A stretch of DNA of 64,000 nucleotides from Pelagovum sp. HNIBRBA483 (GTDB lineage Bacteria; Pseudomonadota; Alphaproteobacteria; Rhodobacterales; Rhodobacteraceae): the NCBI RefSeq assembly GCF_040931995.1, contig NZ_CP162412.1, positions 2,232,001-2,296,000 on the forward strand, written 5' to 3'. Positions 1-9,807 of the stretch are shown piece after piece (the first letter of the stretch is position 1; every line of letters begins with the position of its first letter). A program made the position numbers and the translations under genes. The notes under the pieces are model-generated. The model was not told the DNA's origin. It ran no database searches and saw nothing but the letters and a program-made list of their open reading frames with translations.

Positions 1-1172
1 CGTGCGCCAAAGGCCCGCGTATCGGCCAGCGTCACGGCGTCGATCCGTTCGACTGTCTCTTCAATCGAACTCACCCTCCCGAAAACCTGCAACATCCGCA
101 CAAGGCGTTCGGCGCGGTTCGACGGGCTTTCCAATCCCATCAGCATCCCTGCCTTGATCTGCGCCCGCGCGCGGGCCAGCTCGGCCTCGCTCATATCGTC
201 AGCGGCGCGCTTCATTTCGTCCACCGTCACCTCGGCCAACTCGCGGATCAGCCCGCCCGATGTGCCCGCATAGACGGTCATCATGCCGGTATCCTCATAG
301 GCGCCAGCTTGCGCAAAAATCGTGTAGCACAGCCCGCGCCGCTCCCGCGCTTCCTGAAACAGCCGTGATGACATCCCCCCGCCCAGAGCCGTCGCATATA
401 TCTGCGCGGTATAAATCGCCGGATCGTAGAAATCCGGCCCCTCGAAGGCCAGCGCCATATGCACCTGCTCCAGCGCCTTGTCCTCGCGGTACTCACCACC
501 TGTCCAGCGGGCAGGCACCAAGCCATGCGCCTTCGGGCGTGGCTTCAAATGGCCGAAGATTGCCTCCGCCTGTTTCATGATCGCGTTATGATCCACCGCA
601 CCCGCCGCGGCCAGTACCATCTGCTCCGGCCCGTAATGTTCGGCCACGAAGCCAGCCAGATCATCACGGCCAAAGCTGCGCACCCGCTCGGCGGGGCCAA
701 GGATCGTGCGGCCAATCGGCTGATCGGCATAAGACACTTCCTGCAACCAGTCGAAAATGATGTCGTCAGGCGTATCGAGCGCCTGCCCGATCTCCTGCAA
801 GATCACCCCGCGCTCCACCTCGATCTCCGCCGGATCAAAGACAGGGTTCAGCAAGATATCCCCGATCAGGTCCAGCCCGAGCGGTATGTCCTGCTGCAAA
901 ACCCGCGCGTAATAGGCGGTCATCTCGCGGCTGGTATAGGCGTTGATATAGCCGCCCACATCCTCGATTTCCTCGGCGATCTGGAGCGCGCTGCGCCGCG
1001 CCGTTCCCTTGAACGCCATATGCTCAAGGAAATGCGCAATGCCGTTCTGCTCAACCCGCTCATGGCGGCCACCCGCCATCACCCACACGCCGATAGAGGC
1101 CGATTGCAGCCCCGGCATATGTTCGGTGACGACCCTCAATCCATTGGGTAACGTATCAAACCGGACGCTCAA
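1..1172 (-). CDS. M16 family zinc metallopeptidase, 3' end cut by window
   Basis: This is an insulinase-type (M16, mitochondrial processing peptidase-like) zinc protease. The inverted zinc motif HFLEH (H47, E50, H51) lies near the N-terminus, followed by the FKGT stretch usual for this family. About 390 residues are visible and the C-terminus lies beyond position 1. I chose a TTG start at 1172 because it overlaps the thrC stop codon (TTGA) and gives the usual family N-terminus SVRFDTLPNGLRVV; no ATG occurs before codon 19. The overlap indicates translational coupling as the last gene visible in the thrC operon. Bacterial homologues are presumed peptide-degrading proteases; the substrate cannot be read from the sequence. 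Confidence 0.9.
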   Translation of the reverse strand, partial: MSVRFDTLPNGLRVVTEHMPGLQSASIGVWVMAGGRHERVEQNGIAHFLEHMAFKGTARRSALQIAEEIEDVGGYINAYTSREMTAYYARVLQQDIPLGLDLIGDILLNPVFDPAEIEVERGVILQEIGQALDTPDDIIFDWLQEVSYADQPIGRTILGPAERVRSFGRDDLAGFVAEHYGPEQMVLAAAGAVDHNAIMKQAEAIFGHLKPRPKAHGLVPARWTGGEYREDKALEQVHMALAFEGPDFYDPAIYTAQIYATALGGGMSSRLFQEARERRGLCYTIFAQAGAYEDTGMMTVYAGTSGGLIRELAEVTVDEMKRAADDMSEAELARARAQIKAGMLMGLESPSNRAERLVRMLQVFGRVSSIEETVERIDAVTLADTRAFGA

Positions 1173-2569
1173 TTCTGCACCTTTTCGGCTATCCGTGCGC
1201 GGATGATGGATTGCAGCGACGCAAGATCATTCGCCACCCGCGTCACCCGTTCTTCACGCTCGAACAGGTCCGCCATGCGCGGCGGCAGCGCCGGATGCAC
1301 GCCCGTCGCCGCTTCCACTGCGGCGGGGAATTTCGCCGGATGCGCGGTCGCCAGCGTGATCATCGGCACGTCGGAGAGATGCGCCTCCGCCACCTTCACG
1401 CCCACCGCCGAATGCGGGCAGAGGATTTCGCCGGTCACATCCCGCTGCGCAGTGATCGTGGCGCTGGTTTCCTCTTCCGAGGCACGGCCACTGTCAAAAT
1501 GGCCCTTGAGCCACTCGAACGCACCCTGACTGATTGCAAAGCCGCCCTTATCTTTCAGGTCGGCCATTTGTTCAGCCACGACCTTGCCGTCACGCCCGTA
1601 GGCATCAAAAAGCGCGCGCTCGAAATTCGACGACACCTGAATATCCATCGACGGGCTGATAGACGGGGTCACGCCCTCTTTCGTCTGGGTGCCGGTTCCC
1701 ATCGTGCGGTGCAGAATGTCGTTCTGGTTTGTCGCAATCACCAGCCGCTCGACAGGCAGCCCCATCATCTTGGCAATATAGCCCGCGAAAATGTCACCGA
1801 AATTGCCAGTCGGCACAGTAAAGCTCACCTTGCGGTGCGGCGCGCCAAGGCTCACAGCCGAGCTGAAGTAATACACCACCTGCGCCAGCACACGGCCCCA
1901 GTTGATTGAGTTCACCCCCGCCAGCGCCACTTCATCGCGGAATTGGAAATCGTTGAACATATCCTTCAACGCCGCTTGGCAGTCGTCAAAGTCACCATCA
2001 ACGGCCAGCGCATGCACGTTGGCCTCGCTCGGCGTCGTCATCTGGCGGCGCTGCACTTCGCTCACCCGCCCATGCGGGAAAAGGATGAACACATCTACAT
2101 TGTCCAGTCCACGAAACGCCTCGATCGCCGCACTTCCCGTATCGCCACTTGTCGCACCAACAATGGTGATCCGTTTGCCCGACCGCGTGAGCGATGCCTG
2201 AAACATTTGCCCAATGAGCTGCATGGCGAAATCCTTGAACGCCAGCGTCGGCCCGTGGAACAGCTCCAGCAGGAAATGGTTCGGCCCCAGTTGCACCAAA
2301 GGCGCCCGTGCGGCATGACCAAAGCCTGCGTAAGCGGCGTCGATCAAGCTGCGAAACTCCACGTCAGTAAATGTCTCGCCAATAAATGGCCGCATCACGC
2401 GAAAGGCGATCTCCTCATAGGACTGCCCCGCCATCGCAGCGATCTCGTCTGTGCTCAGCGTCGGGATCGTCTCGGGCACATACAGCCCCCCGTCACGGGC
2501 AAGGCCGGTCATCATCGCCTCTTCAAAGGTCAGGGCCGGAGCCTCACCCCGTGTCGAAATATAGCGCAT
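1169..2569 (-). CDS. thrC: Threonine synthase
   Basis: This is a PLP-dependent fold-type II enzyme that converts O-phospho-L-homoserine to L-threonine in the cytoplasm. The 466-residue length fits the long bacterial class. The Schiff-base lysine is K112 in LAFKDFAMQ, and the phosphate-binding segment SGDTGSAAIEAFRG follows. The N-terminus MRYISTRGEAPALTFEEAMM is typical of the family. The gene sits 6 nt downstream of the SURF1 gene and overlaps the start of the M16 peptidase gene, so it is probably cotranscribed with both. This linkage of oxidase assembly with thrC and an M16 protease is familiar from Rhodobacterales genomes. Confidence 0.96.
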   Translation of the reverse strand: MRYISTRGEAPALTFEEAMMTGLARDGGLYVPETIPTLSTDEIAAMAGQSYEEIAFRVMRPFIGETFTDVEFRSLIDAAYAGFGHAARAPLVQLGPNHFLLELFHGPTLAFKDFAMQLIGQMFQASLTRSGKRITIVGATSGDTGSAAIEAFRGLDNVDVFILFPHGRVSEVQRRQMTTPSEANVHALAVDGDFDDCQAALKDMFNDFQFRDEVALAGVNSINWGRVLAQVVYYFSSAVSLGAPHRKVSFTVPTGNFGDIFAGYIAKMMGLPVERLVIATNQNDILHRTMGTGTQTKEGVTPSISPSMDIQVSSNFERALFDAYGRDGKVVAEQMADLKDKGGFAISQGAFEWLKGHFDSGRASEEETSATITAQRDVTGEILCPHSAVGVKVAEAHLSDVPMITLATAHPAKFPAAVEAATGVHPALPPRMADLFEREERVTRVANDLASLQSIIRARIAEKVQN

Positions 2570-2575
2570 CGCGTA

Positions 2576-3250
2576 TCAGTCCTTTCGGCGTGCAATTCGG
2601 GTCAGCAGATACAAGGTCATCGCCGCCCATACAGCCGCCAGCAAGAACCATGTTATCGCGTATTCTCTGTGATCGTTCTTGATCCCGCGCGTGTCTACCG
2701 GCAGCGGCGTCAAACGCGGGTCGGGTTGCGACGTGCTGCGCAACACCACCATCAATCGCTCGGTGTCCAGCGCCTCGGCCATCGGGCCAATGTCACGGGC
2801 AAACCAGATGTTCTTTTCCAGATCGGGCGCAGGGGTGGAGGAGTTCACATCATCCGGCCAGATCAGGTTCGCCGTTACCTGCACCGGCGCGCGGGGGCTG
2901 ACCTGATCCTTCGCTTCCAGCGGCAACAGGCCATGATCCATCAGGATGCGGCGGCCTTCGTCGGTCTCGAAGGCGGTGATCACGCGGTAGCCGGTGCCCG
3001 CAGCGGTGCCGCTCACGAGCACATGCAATTCCCGTTCGCCCGCCGTCCCGCTCAACGTCACCGCGCGATATTCATCGTCCAATTCGTTGGGCGCCTCTTT
3101 CAGCGCCACCGGCTCCGCCGCGATGCGCGCCTCGATCTCGTTCAGGATGCCCCGCTTCCAGTCAAGCCGCTGCACCTGCCAGACCCCAAGCGTGATCAGT
3201 ACAGCACAGCCCGCAAGCCCGAGCAAAACCGGAAATATATACCGCCGCAT
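2576..3250 (-). CDS. surf1: SURF1-family cytochrome c oxidase assembly protein
   Basis: This is an inner-membrane chaperone for maturation of the aa3 cytochrome c oxidase; SURF1 proteins help place heme a in subunit I. The 224-residue protein has an N-terminal membrane helix (about residues 5-24), a periplasmic domain containing GVWQVQRLDWKRG and AVTLSGT, and a C-terminal helix (about 200-218) in YAITWFLLAAVWAAMTLY, which is the SURF1 topology. The start at 3250 (MRRYIFPVLL) is preferred over a longer upstream reading because it begins directly at the signal anchor. The gene lies downstream of ctaE, separated from it by a hairpin, and 6 nt upstream of thrC. Confidence 0.92.
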   Translation of the reverse strand: MRRYIFPVLLGLAGCAVLITLGVWQVQRLDWKRGILNEIEARIAAEPVALKEAPNELDDEYRAVTLSGTAGERELHVLVSGTAAGTGYRVITAFETDEGRRILMDHGLLPLEAKDQVSPRAPVQVTANLIWPDDVNSSTPAPDLEKNIWFARDIGPMAEALDTERLMVVLRSTSQPDPRLTPLPVDTRGIKNDHREYAITWFLLAAVWAAMTLYLLTRIARRKD

Positions 3251-3273
3251 GTCGATCCCCGAACTGGACCCTA

Positions 3274-3309
3274 AAATGAGAAACGCGCGGAGCACTGGCC
3301 CCGCGCGTT
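3274..3309 (-). terminator. Intrinsic terminator after ctaE
   Basis: A perfect 9-bp inverted repeat, AACGCGCGG and CCGCGCGTT (3282-3290 and 3301-3309) with a 10-nt loop, is followed on the minus strand by the T-rich stretch TCTCATTTTAG. It lies between ctaE and the SURF1 gene. The short, interrupted T-run suggests partial termination, which would reduce surf1-thrC transcription relative to the structural oxidase genes. Confidence 0.6.
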
Positions 3310-3354
3310 GCGTCTTATCCTGTCTCAGCGGAGGGGGGAACCCTCCCCGATACG

Positions 3355-4155
3355 TTAGCCGCCCCAGATGTAGACAGCGGCGAAGAGGAACAGCCACACA
3401 ACGTCAACGAAGTGCCAGTACCAAGCTGCCGCTTCGAAGCCCACATGCTGCTCCGGCGTGAAATGGCCGCGCAGGACACGGAACAAACACACCAGCAGGA
3501 AGATCGTCCCGATCAAGACGTGGAAGCCGTGGAAGCCCGTCGCCATGAAGAAGTTTGCGCCGTAGATGTTGCCAGAGAAGCCAAAGGCAGCGTGGCTGTA
3601 TTCGTAGATCTGGAACACGGTGAACAGCGCACCCAGAGCAACGGCCAGAATCAGGCCCAACTTCGTGTCTTCGCGGTTGTTTTCATGGGACAGCGCATGG
3701 TGTGCCCATGTCGCAGCCGCGCCCGAGCACAGCAGGATCAGCGTGTTGATCAGCGGCAGGTGCCAAGGGTCGAATGTCTCGATGCCAGCGGGCGGCCAAA
3801 CGCCGTCCACCATCGGGCTGTCCGGCCCCATCGGGTACATGGCATGCTTGAAGAAGCTCCAGAACCACGCGGCAAAGAACATCACTTCCGACATGATGAA
3901 CATGATGAAGCCATAGCGAAGGCCGATCCGCACCACGGGGGTGTGGTCGCCGGTCTGGCCTTCATGCACAACGTCCGACCACCAGCCATACATGGTGTAA
4001 AGCACACCAACAAAGCCGACGAGGAAGGCCCACGGACCGCTATCCTTCATCCACAGGACGGCGCCAAAGAGCATAACGAATGCCGACACCGAGCCCAACA
4101 GGGGCCAGATCGACGGTTGAAGAATATGGTAATCGTGGTTCTTTTCGTGCGCCAT
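3355..4155 (-). CDS. ctaE: Cytochrome c oxidase subunit III
   Basis: This is subunit III of the aa3-type oxidase, an integral membrane protein that stabilises turnover of the catalytic subunit. The 266 residues contain seven predicted helices. Recognisable stretches are [14 protein letters not shown] at the N-terminus, [11 protein letters not shown], and the C-terminal [20 protein letters not shown] that is highly conserved in COX3. The gene follows ctaG by 25 nt in the ctaC-ctaB-ctaG-ctaE order known from Paracoccus and Rhodobacter. An intrinsic terminator-like hairpin lies immediately downstream. Confidence 0.97.
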   Translation of the reverse strand: MAHEKNHDYHILQPSIWPLLGSVSAFVMLFGAVLWMKDSGPWAFLVGFVGVLYTMYGWWSDVVHEGQTGDHTPVVRIGLRYGFIMFIMSEVMFFAAWFWSFFKHAMYPMGPDSPMVDGVWPPAGIETFDPWHLPLINTLILLCSGAAATWAHHALSHENNREDTKLGLILAVALGALFTVFQIYEYSHAAFGFSGNIYGANFFMATGFHGFHVLIGTIFLLVCLFRVLRGHFTPEQHVGFEAAAWYWHFVDVVWLFLFAAVYIWGG

Positions 4156-4180
4156 GTCGGTTTTCCCTGGGGCCTTTTCT

Positions 4181-4783
4181 CTAGTTAGTCTCTATGGCGT
4201 CTGGCGACGCGGTTGTCAAAGCCGCCTGCACTTCTTCTTCAGGCAGGTCGATCTGGTAGAATGTGTAGCCGAGCGTGATGGTGTGGACGTATTTGCCCTC
4301 GCGGTCGTCCACGATTGCAGGATCCACAAAGAAGCTCACCGGCATTTGCACCGTTTCACCCGGTTGCAACACCTGTTCGGTGAAACAGAAGCATTCGATT
4401 TTGTCGAAGAAAACGCCAGCCTCATATGGGGCAACATTATAAGCTGCCTGCCCTGCCACCGGCTGATCGGTCGGGTTATGCGCCTCATAAAACGCCAGCG
4501 CCGTTTCCCCAATGCGCACGGTCATTTCCCGTTCTACGGGCGTGAAGGTCCACGGCATGTCTCGCTCAAGCGAGGCGTCGAAGCGCACCTTAATCGTCTG
4601 ATCCAGAATCACGTCGCTGCCTGCCTCGGCAACATTTGTTACCCCGCCAAAGCCCGTCACGCGGCAGAACCAGTCGTAAAACGGCACCGACGCCCACGCC
4701 AGCGAGCCCATCAAAACAACCACACCAACCGCTTGCACAGCGGTCTTTTGAGGGCCTTCCAATGTCTTGCCAAACAACCGCAT
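4181..4783 (-). CDS. ctaG: Cytochrome c oxidase copper chaperone CtaG (Cox11)
   Basis: This membrane-anchored periplasmic copper chaperone delivers copper to the CuB site of oxidase subunit I. The protein has 200 residues, one N-terminal membrane helix (about 16-34) and the copper-binding motif CFCF (C131, C133), followed by the family signature [19 protein letters not shown]. The ATG overlaps the stop codon of the upstream small gene (TAATG), indicating translational coupling. Length and motif order match Cox11 proteins from other alphaproteobacteria. Confidence 0.96.
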   Translation of the reverse strand: MRLFGKTLEGPQKTAVQAVGVVVLMGSLAWASVPFYDWFCRVTGFGGVTNVAEAGSDVILDQTIKVRFDASLERDMPWTFTPVEREMTVRIGETALAFYEAHNPTDQPVAGQAAYNVAPYEAGVFFDKIECFCFTEQVLQPGETVQMPVSFFVDPAIVDDREGKYVHTITLGYTFYQIDLPEEEVQAALTTASPDAIETN

Positions 4784-5001
4784 TACTGTGCTCCGTCCTC
4801 CGTACCTGTCTGCGCGTCAGGCACGAGCTGTGGTCGTGCCACATGATCGAAACGTTCAAATTTGCCAGCTTCACCCAGCTGGATGACCTTCACCACCGTG
4901 AGGCCAAAAACAATCGCGATGAACACGGCGAGGATGGCCCCCACCCCCAGATTGCGCCCCTTGCGGCGCGTATGGATCTCATGCTCGACCTTTATTGCCA
5001 T
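4783..5001 (-). CDS. Small single-pass membrane protein of the oxidase operon
   Basis: The 72-residue protein MAIKVEHEIHTRRKGRN... has a basic N-terminus, one membrane helix (about residues 21-42, GVGAILAVFIAIVFGLTVVKVI) and a hydrophilic tail. The ATG at 5001 overlaps the ctaB stop (TGATG) and the stop overlaps the ctaG start (TAATG), so the gene is coupled on both sides. A short gene at this place between ctaB and ctaG recurs in alphaproteobacterial oxidase operons. I infer a role in oxidase assembly from position alone; no catalytic or metal-binding motif is visible. Confidence 0.8.
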   Translation of the reverse strand: MAIKVEHEIHTRRKGRNLGVGAILAVFIAIVFGLTVVKVIQLGEAGKFERFDHVARPQLVPDAQTGTEDGAQ

Positions 5002-5936
5002 CACCAGCCTCCCAATCCCCACGGGGCCAGCGCAGTCTCTGCCAGCAGCGCACTGAAATGTGCAAAAAGATAATAGAGCGAAATGCGGAACACGCGCTTT
5101 TCGACGGCGTGATTGTCCGCTTCCGAGGCCGCGTCGTCACGCTTCCACAGCGCCACAGCGCCTTTCAGGAACCATGCGTTCATCACTACCGCCACGGCGA
5201 GGTAGATCGGCCCGCCGATCGAGGTGAACGCGATGCCCAACGCCACCGGCACCAGCGCCAGCGTGTAGCCGAGGATATGGTTGCGCGTCACGCGGCGGCC
5301 ATGCGTCACGGTCAGCATTGGCACGCCCGCATTGCCGTAATCGGATTTCACAAACAAGGCCAAGGCCCAGAAATGCGGCGGCGTCCACATGAAGATCAGT
5401 GCGAACATCAGCGCGCTTTCCACGCTCACGCTCCCCGTCGCAACGGCCCACCCCACCATCGGGGGGAATGCACCAGCAGCACCACCGATGACGATGTTCT
5501 GCGGCGTCGAGCGCTTGAGCCACATCGAGTAGACAACCGCGTAAAAGAAAATGGTAAAGGCCAGCAAGCCCGCCGCGACGAAATTCGTCGCCAGCGCCAG
5601 CAACACAACCGAGAATACCGAAAGCGTCAGCCCGATGGCGAGCGCTTCTTCCGGTGCCACGCGGCCCGAGGGGATGGGCCGCTTCGCGGTGCGCTTCATC
5701 TTCACGTCGATGTCCGCGTCCCACCACATGTTCAGCGCACCAGATGCTCCCGCGCCGACAGCAATGCACAGGATGCCAACAAAGCCGATATAGGGATGCA
5801 CCGGCACCGGCGCGACCAACAGGCCAACGAGCGCGGTAAAAATAACCAGCGACATCACACGCGGCTTCAGCAGGGCGAAATAATCGCCCATGCCTGCTTC
5901 GCGTCCGGTGTCTTGTGCACTGATATCTGTCATCAC
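5001..5936 (-). CDS. ctaB: Protoheme IX farnesyltransferase (heme O synthase)
   Basis: This UbiA-superfamily membrane prenyltransferase attaches a farnesyl group to heme B to give heme O, the precursor of the heme A used by the aa3 oxidase. The 311 residues contain the first aspartate-rich motif NMWWDADID (N69 to D77) followed by KRTAKRPIPSG, a COX10/CtaB signature, and about nine membrane helices. Either of two consecutive ATGs may be the start. It lies 76 nt downstream of ctaC and is translationally coupled to the next small gene. Confidence 0.96.
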   Translation of the reverse strand: MMTDISAQDTGREAGMGDYFALLKPRVMSLVIFTALVGLLVAPVPVHPYIGFVGILCIAVGAGASGALNMWWDADIDVKMKRTAKRPIPSGRVAPEEALAIGLTLSVFSVVLLALATNFVAAGLLAFTIFFYAVVYSMWLKRSTPQNIVIGGAAGAFPPMVGWAVATGSVSVESALMFALIFMWTPPHFWALALFVKSDYGNAGVPMLTVTHGRRVTRNHILGYTLALVPVALGIAFTSIGGPIYLAVAVVMNAWFLKGAVALWKRDDAASEADNHAVEKRVFRISLYYLFAHFSALLAETALAPWGLGGW

Positions 5937-6012
5937 TGATCCAGATAGAAGGCGGGAGCGCCAGTTACAGATCGGGCGACATTATGCCGCCCGAAGTCGT
6001 TGGTATCGGGTC

Positions 6013-6873
6013 TTAGACGCCGTATTCCAGCTTGGCTTCTGCCAGCCATGCGTCATAGGTTTCTTGGCTAACGACCTTGACGGTGATCGGCATGAAGGCG
6101 TGATCTTTACCGCAAAGCTCGGAACACTGGCCAAAGTAGATGCCTTCCCGCTCAGCGGAGAACCAAAGCTGCGCCAAACGGCCCGGAACGGCGTCTTGCT
6201 TCACGCCAAAAGCGGGGATCGTCCAAGAATGGATCACATCGGCGCCCGTAACAGTCATCACGACGGTCTTGCCGACCGGCACCACAACGGCGGTATCGGT
6301 TGCCAGCTTGAATTCCTGATCCGAATAGCCTGCTTCTTCGAGCTGCGCAGAAATCGAGTCGTTCAGGTTGCCTTCACCATAACCAATCATGAAACTGTCG
6401 AAGGCCACGCCTTCGTCAACATATTCGTAACCCCAGTACCACTGGTAGCCGGTGACTTTGATGTTGATGTCGCCTTCGGGGATTTCCTGCTGCTTGAACA
6501 GGACCGGCAGCGAGAAAGCACCGATAAAGACGAGAATCACGATCGGGATGATTGTCCACGCAACCTCGAGGGGCGAGTTGTGCGTAAAGGTCGCCGGTGT
6601 CGGATTCACGCGCTTGTTGTAGCGAACGATCACATAAGCCAGCAGGCCGATCACGAAAATGGTGATGCAGGTGATAATCACCAGCAGCAGGCCGTCGAGC
6701 CACTGGAGGTCGCGGGCCAGTTCAGTAGCAGCCGGTTGGAAACCGAGCGCCTGATCGATGGGAGCCCCGACAATGTCGAGATCCTGATTAACGGCCTGCG
6801 CAGAGGCAGCAGCACCCGAGAGGATCAGGCCGGCGGTTGCCGCAAGCTTGGTGACGAAATTGGTCATACGCAT
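6013..6873 (-). CDS. ctaC: Cytochrome c oxidase subunit II
   Basis: Subunit II carries the dinuclear CuA centre that accepts electrons from cytochrome c. The start at 6873 gives 286 residues with a signal sequence (about 1-26, ending ASAQA), two membrane helices, and the periplasmic cupredoxin domain. CuA ligands are visible: H215 ([17 protein letters not shown]), C250 and C254 (CSELCG), H258 and M261. The open frame continues far upstream antisense to tldD, but the signal peptide fixes this start. It is the first gene of the oxidase operon; the subunit I gene is not in the window. Confidence 0.96.
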   Translation of the reverse strand: MRMTNFVTKLAATAGLILSGAAASAQAVNQDLDIVGAPIDQALGFQPAATELARDLQWLDGLLLVIITCITIFVIGLLAYVIVRYNKRVNPTPATFTHNSPLEVAWTIIPIVILVFIGAFSLPVLFKQQEIPEGDINIKVTGYQWYWGYEYVDEGVAFDSFMIGYGEGNLNDSISAQLEEAGYSDQEFKLATDTAVVVPVGKTVVMTVTGADVIHSWTIPAFGVKQDAVPGRLAQLWFSAEREGIYFGQCSELCGKDHAFMPITVKVVSQETYDAWLAEAKLEYGV

Positions 6874-7053
6874 GTCATACCCTGTTCTGTCTGGCGCATT
6901 CGCGCCCCTGAAGGACACCATACCCTGCACGCGGGCAGGAATCCCGTTGTATCCGGCGATGCATGTCCCATATCCTGAGCAACAACTCAAGAAGTAGCAT
7001 TGCGGCAAACGGCCGCTTTTCGTGATTGAAACGTACCTGCAAGGAAAAAAAGC

Positions 7054-8475
7054 ATGTCCGATACTCCGTTTCGCCCGTTCGAAAGCCATCTGGACGCTGA
7101 AACCGCCCTCTCGCTGCTGCGCGAAGCCACCCTTGGTGCCGATGATGGCGAGCTGTTTTTCGAACGCCGCCGCTCGGAAAACCTCAGTTTCGATGACGGA
7201 CGGGTGAAAAACGCCAGTTTCGATGCCTCCGAAGGATTCGGCCTGCGCGCCGTGCGCGGCGAAACGGCGGGCTATGCCCATTCCTCGGCGATCGACGAAC
7301 ATGCCCTGCGCCGCGCGGTTTCCACCGCCCGCCTTGCCGTGGGTGAGGGCGGCGGCACGATGGCCGCAAGCCCGCAAGCCACCAATCGCAAGCTCTATTC
7401 CGATGCCGACCCGATGTTGGACGCGACATTCCCCGCCAAAATCGACATCCTGCGCGAAATCGACGATTACGCCCGCAGCCGCGATGCCCGCGTCGTGCAG
7501 GTCAGCGTCAATCTCGCCGCCTCCCATCAGGAAATCGTCATTCTGCGCCCCGAAGGAACCCAAGTCGGCGACATCCGCCCGATGGCGCGGCTCAATGTTT
7601 CGGTGATCGTCGAGCAAGACGGCCGCCGCGAAAGCGGCATGTCCGGCGGCGGCGGGCGCACCGGCCTCAGCGGCTTGATCGATCCCGCGCATTGGAAGCC
7701 TGCCGTCGACGAAGCCCTGCGCATCGCGCTGGTAAATCTCCGCGCCGAACCCGCGCCAGCGGGCGTGATGGATGTGGTGCTTGGCCCCGGCTGGCCGGGC
7801 ATCCTGCTGCACGAGGCCATCGGCCACGGGCTGGAAGGTGATTTCAACCGCAAAGGCACCTCCGCCTTCGCCGGTCTGATGGGCCAGCGAATCGCGGCAC
7901 CGGGCGTGACGGTCCTCGATGACGGTACGATTCCCGACCGGCGCGGCTCTATTACCATCGACGACGAAGGCACCCCGTCGGCCAAGAATACACTGATCGA
8001 GGACGGCATCCTCGTGGGCTATATGCAAGACCGCCAGAATGCCCGCTTGATGGGCGTCGCGCCCACCGGCAACGGCCGCCGCGAAAGCTACGCTCACGCC
8101 CCGATGCCGCGCATGACCAACACCTATATGCTTGCAGGCAATGCCGATCCCGCCTCCCTCGTGGCCGAATTGAAGGACGGCATCTACGCCGTTGGCTTCG
8201 GCGGCGGTCAGGTCGATATTACCAACGGAAAATTTGTATTTTCCTGCACCGAGGCCTACCGCGTGAAGGACGGCAAAGTCGGCGCGCCCGTGAAAGGCGC
8301 AACCCTCATTGGCGACGGCGCCACCGCGCTGCAACAGATTCGCGGCATCGGCAATGACCTGCAACTCGATCCGGGTATCGGCAATTGTGGTAAGGCCGGC
8401 CAATGGGTGCCGGTGGGTGTTGGTCAGCCCTCGCTGATGATCGGCGGGCTGACCGTTGGCGGTGCTGCCGCCTGA
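7054..8475 (+). CDS. tldD: TldD metalloprotease
   Basis: This is the zinc-binding subunit of the TldD/TldE protease, known for peptide antibiotic maturation (microcin B17) and CcdA degradation in E. coli. The 473-residue protein carries the HExxxH motif HEAIGH (residues 253-258) followed by [14 protein letters not shown], diagnostic of TldD rather than TldE. The start has an upstream AAGGAA. The gene is divergent from ctaC across a 180-nt region that must hold both promoters. No tldE/pmbA partner is visible here. Confidence 0.95.
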   Translation: MSDTPFRPFESHLDAETALSLLREATLGADDGELFFERRRSENLSFDDGRVKNASFDASEGFGLRAVRGETAGYAHSSAIDEHALRRAVSTARLAVGEGGGTMAASPQATNRKLYSDADPMLDATFPAKIDILREIDDYARSRDARVVQVSVNLAASHQEIVILRPEGTQVGDIRPMARLNVSVIVEQDGRRESGMSGGGGRTGLSGLIDPAHWKPAVDEALRIALVNLRAEPAPAGVMDVVLGPGWPGILLHEAIGHGLEGDFNRKGTSAFAGLMGQRIAAPGVTVLDDGTIPDRRGSITIDDEGTPSAKNTLIEDGILVGYMQDRQNARLMGVAPTGNGRRESYAHAPMPRMTNTYMLAGNADPASLVAELKDGIYAVGFGGGQVDITNGKFVFSCTEAYRVKDGKVGAPVKGATLIGDGATALQQIRGIGNDLQLDPGIGNCGKAGQWVPVGVGQPSLMIGGLTVGGAAA

Positions 8476-8563
8476 TAAGAGCGCCCTTCACGGCCTCTTT
8501 TGCCGTTTACATGCCGTTAACTCCGCCCGTTCTACAACTGCGTTGCAACAGGCGGAGCACGGG

Positions 8564-9700
8564 ATGACCGACCCTTGGCATCTTTCAACTCACCCCCCAC
8601 TCCCACCCACCACGGAGGATGACAGGATCTCTGCGCTCCGCCTGTTGCGATCACCGCGCATCGGGCCGCGCAGCTATCACCGTCTGTTGGCCGAATATGG
8701 CAGCGCTGCCGCCGCCCTTGCCGCCCTGCCCAAAATCGCCCGCGCCGCAGGGAACCTGCACTATCACCCCTGTACGGAGGCCGACGCCCTCCGCGAACTG
8801 CGCGCCGGCAAAAAAGCGCACGCCCAACTGATCGCCTTCGGCACGCCCGCCTATCCGCCACTCTTATCGCAGATCGACGATCCACCGCCCCTCCTCTGGG
8901 CCATCGGGGATCTCTCGCTGCTCACCCGTCCCGCCATCTCCATCGTCGGCGCGCGCAATGCCTCGTCGCTTGGCCGCCGCATGGCCCGCCGTTTGGCGGC
9001 TGAATGCGGCGAGGCGGGTATTGTCGTTGTGTCGGGCCTTGCCCGCGGCATCGATACCGAAGCGCATCGCGCCGCCCTTTCACATGGCACAATCGCCGTG
9101 CAACCCGGCGGCATAGATGTGCTCTACCCCCGCGAAAATACTGAACTGGCAGGCGAGATTGCCCGCCACGGCCTACGCCTCTCCGAGCAGCCCATCGGCA
9201 TGGCCCCGCAAGCGCGGCATTTTCCCGCCCGCAACCGCATTGTTTCCGGTCTGTCGCTGGCGACGTTGGTGGTAGAGGCCGCGCAGCGCTCGGGCAGCCT
9301 CATCACCGCCGACCACGCCGCCCGCCAAGGGCGCGAGGTGCTCGCCGTGCCGGGCCACCCGCTTGATCCGGCATCCGGTGGCAGCAACCTCCTGCTGAGG
9401 GACGGCGCCACGCTGATCCGCTCCACCGCCGATATTCTCGACGCGGTGCCTGCCTTCCGTGAGGCCCCCAGCCCCCGCAAGCGCCCGCTTCCAACCCCAA
9501 ATCCCCTGCGCCCGCTGCGCGAGATTGCCGATCTGCACCGCAAAATTCTCGCCCGCATCGGTCCCGCCCCAATCGCCGAAGATCAACTCGCCCGCGACCT
9601 TGGCGCCGCGCCGGAGCGCCTCGCCCCCGCGCTCACCGATCTTGAACTGGACGGTGAAATCGCCCGCCATTCCGGCGGCACCGTGCGCAAAGCGAAATAG
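8564..9700 (+). CDS. dprA: DNA-processing protein DprA
   Basis: DprA loads RecA onto incoming single-stranded DNA during natural transformation. The start at 8564 (MTDPWHLSTHPP) follows a GGAG and avoids overlap with tldD; it gives 378 residues. An N-terminal SAM-like region (LRLLRSPRIGPRSYHRLL) precedes the Rossmann-like core with SIVGARNASSLGRRMARRLA and GIVVVSGLARGIDTEAHRAAL, then RNRIVSGLS and the GSLITADHA segment. A C-terminal winged-helix (DML1-like) region follows from about residue 315. It is upstream of topA, a common pairing. Confidence 0.95.
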   Translation: MTDPWHLSTHPPLPPTTEDDRISALRLLRSPRIGPRSYHRLLAEYGSAAAALAALPKIARAAGNLHYHPCTEADALRELRAGKKAHAQLIAFGTPAYPPLLSQIDDPPPLLWAIGDLSLLTRPAISIVGARNASSLGRRMARRLAAECGEAGIVVVSGLARGIDTEAHRAALSHGTIAVQPGGIDVLYPRENTELAGEIARHGLRLSEQPIGMAPQARHFPARNRIVSGLSLATLVVEAAQRSGSLITADHAARQGREVLAVPGHPLDPASGGSNLLLRDGATLIRSTADILDAVPAFREAPSPRKRPLPTPNPLRPLREIADLHRKILARIGPAPIAEDQLARDLGAAPERLAPALTDLELDGEIARHSGGTVRKAK

Positions 9701-9807
9701 CGCAACAGCATCGTCCGCCAGCTCTTTCGTCGACAGCGCATTGACAATCCCTAGCCCGCACCCACATCTTGCGCCGCCATAGCACCTAGCGCATTTCAAG
9801 GATTCCC

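Noticed and set aside
1943-3274. 443-codon open frame on the plus strand
   Set aside because: It lies antisense to thrC and SURF1 and has the composition of a shadow frame, with no recognisable domain or ribosome binding site.
5973-5993. Hairpin CGGGCG/CGCCCG between ctaC and ctaB
   Set aside because: The stem is only 6 bp with a 9-nt loop and no T-run; it is too weak to call a terminator and may arise by chance.
6874-8403. Extension of the COX2 reading frame by about 510 codons upstream
   Set aside because: The extension runs antisense through tldD, and a clear signal peptide places the true start at 6873.
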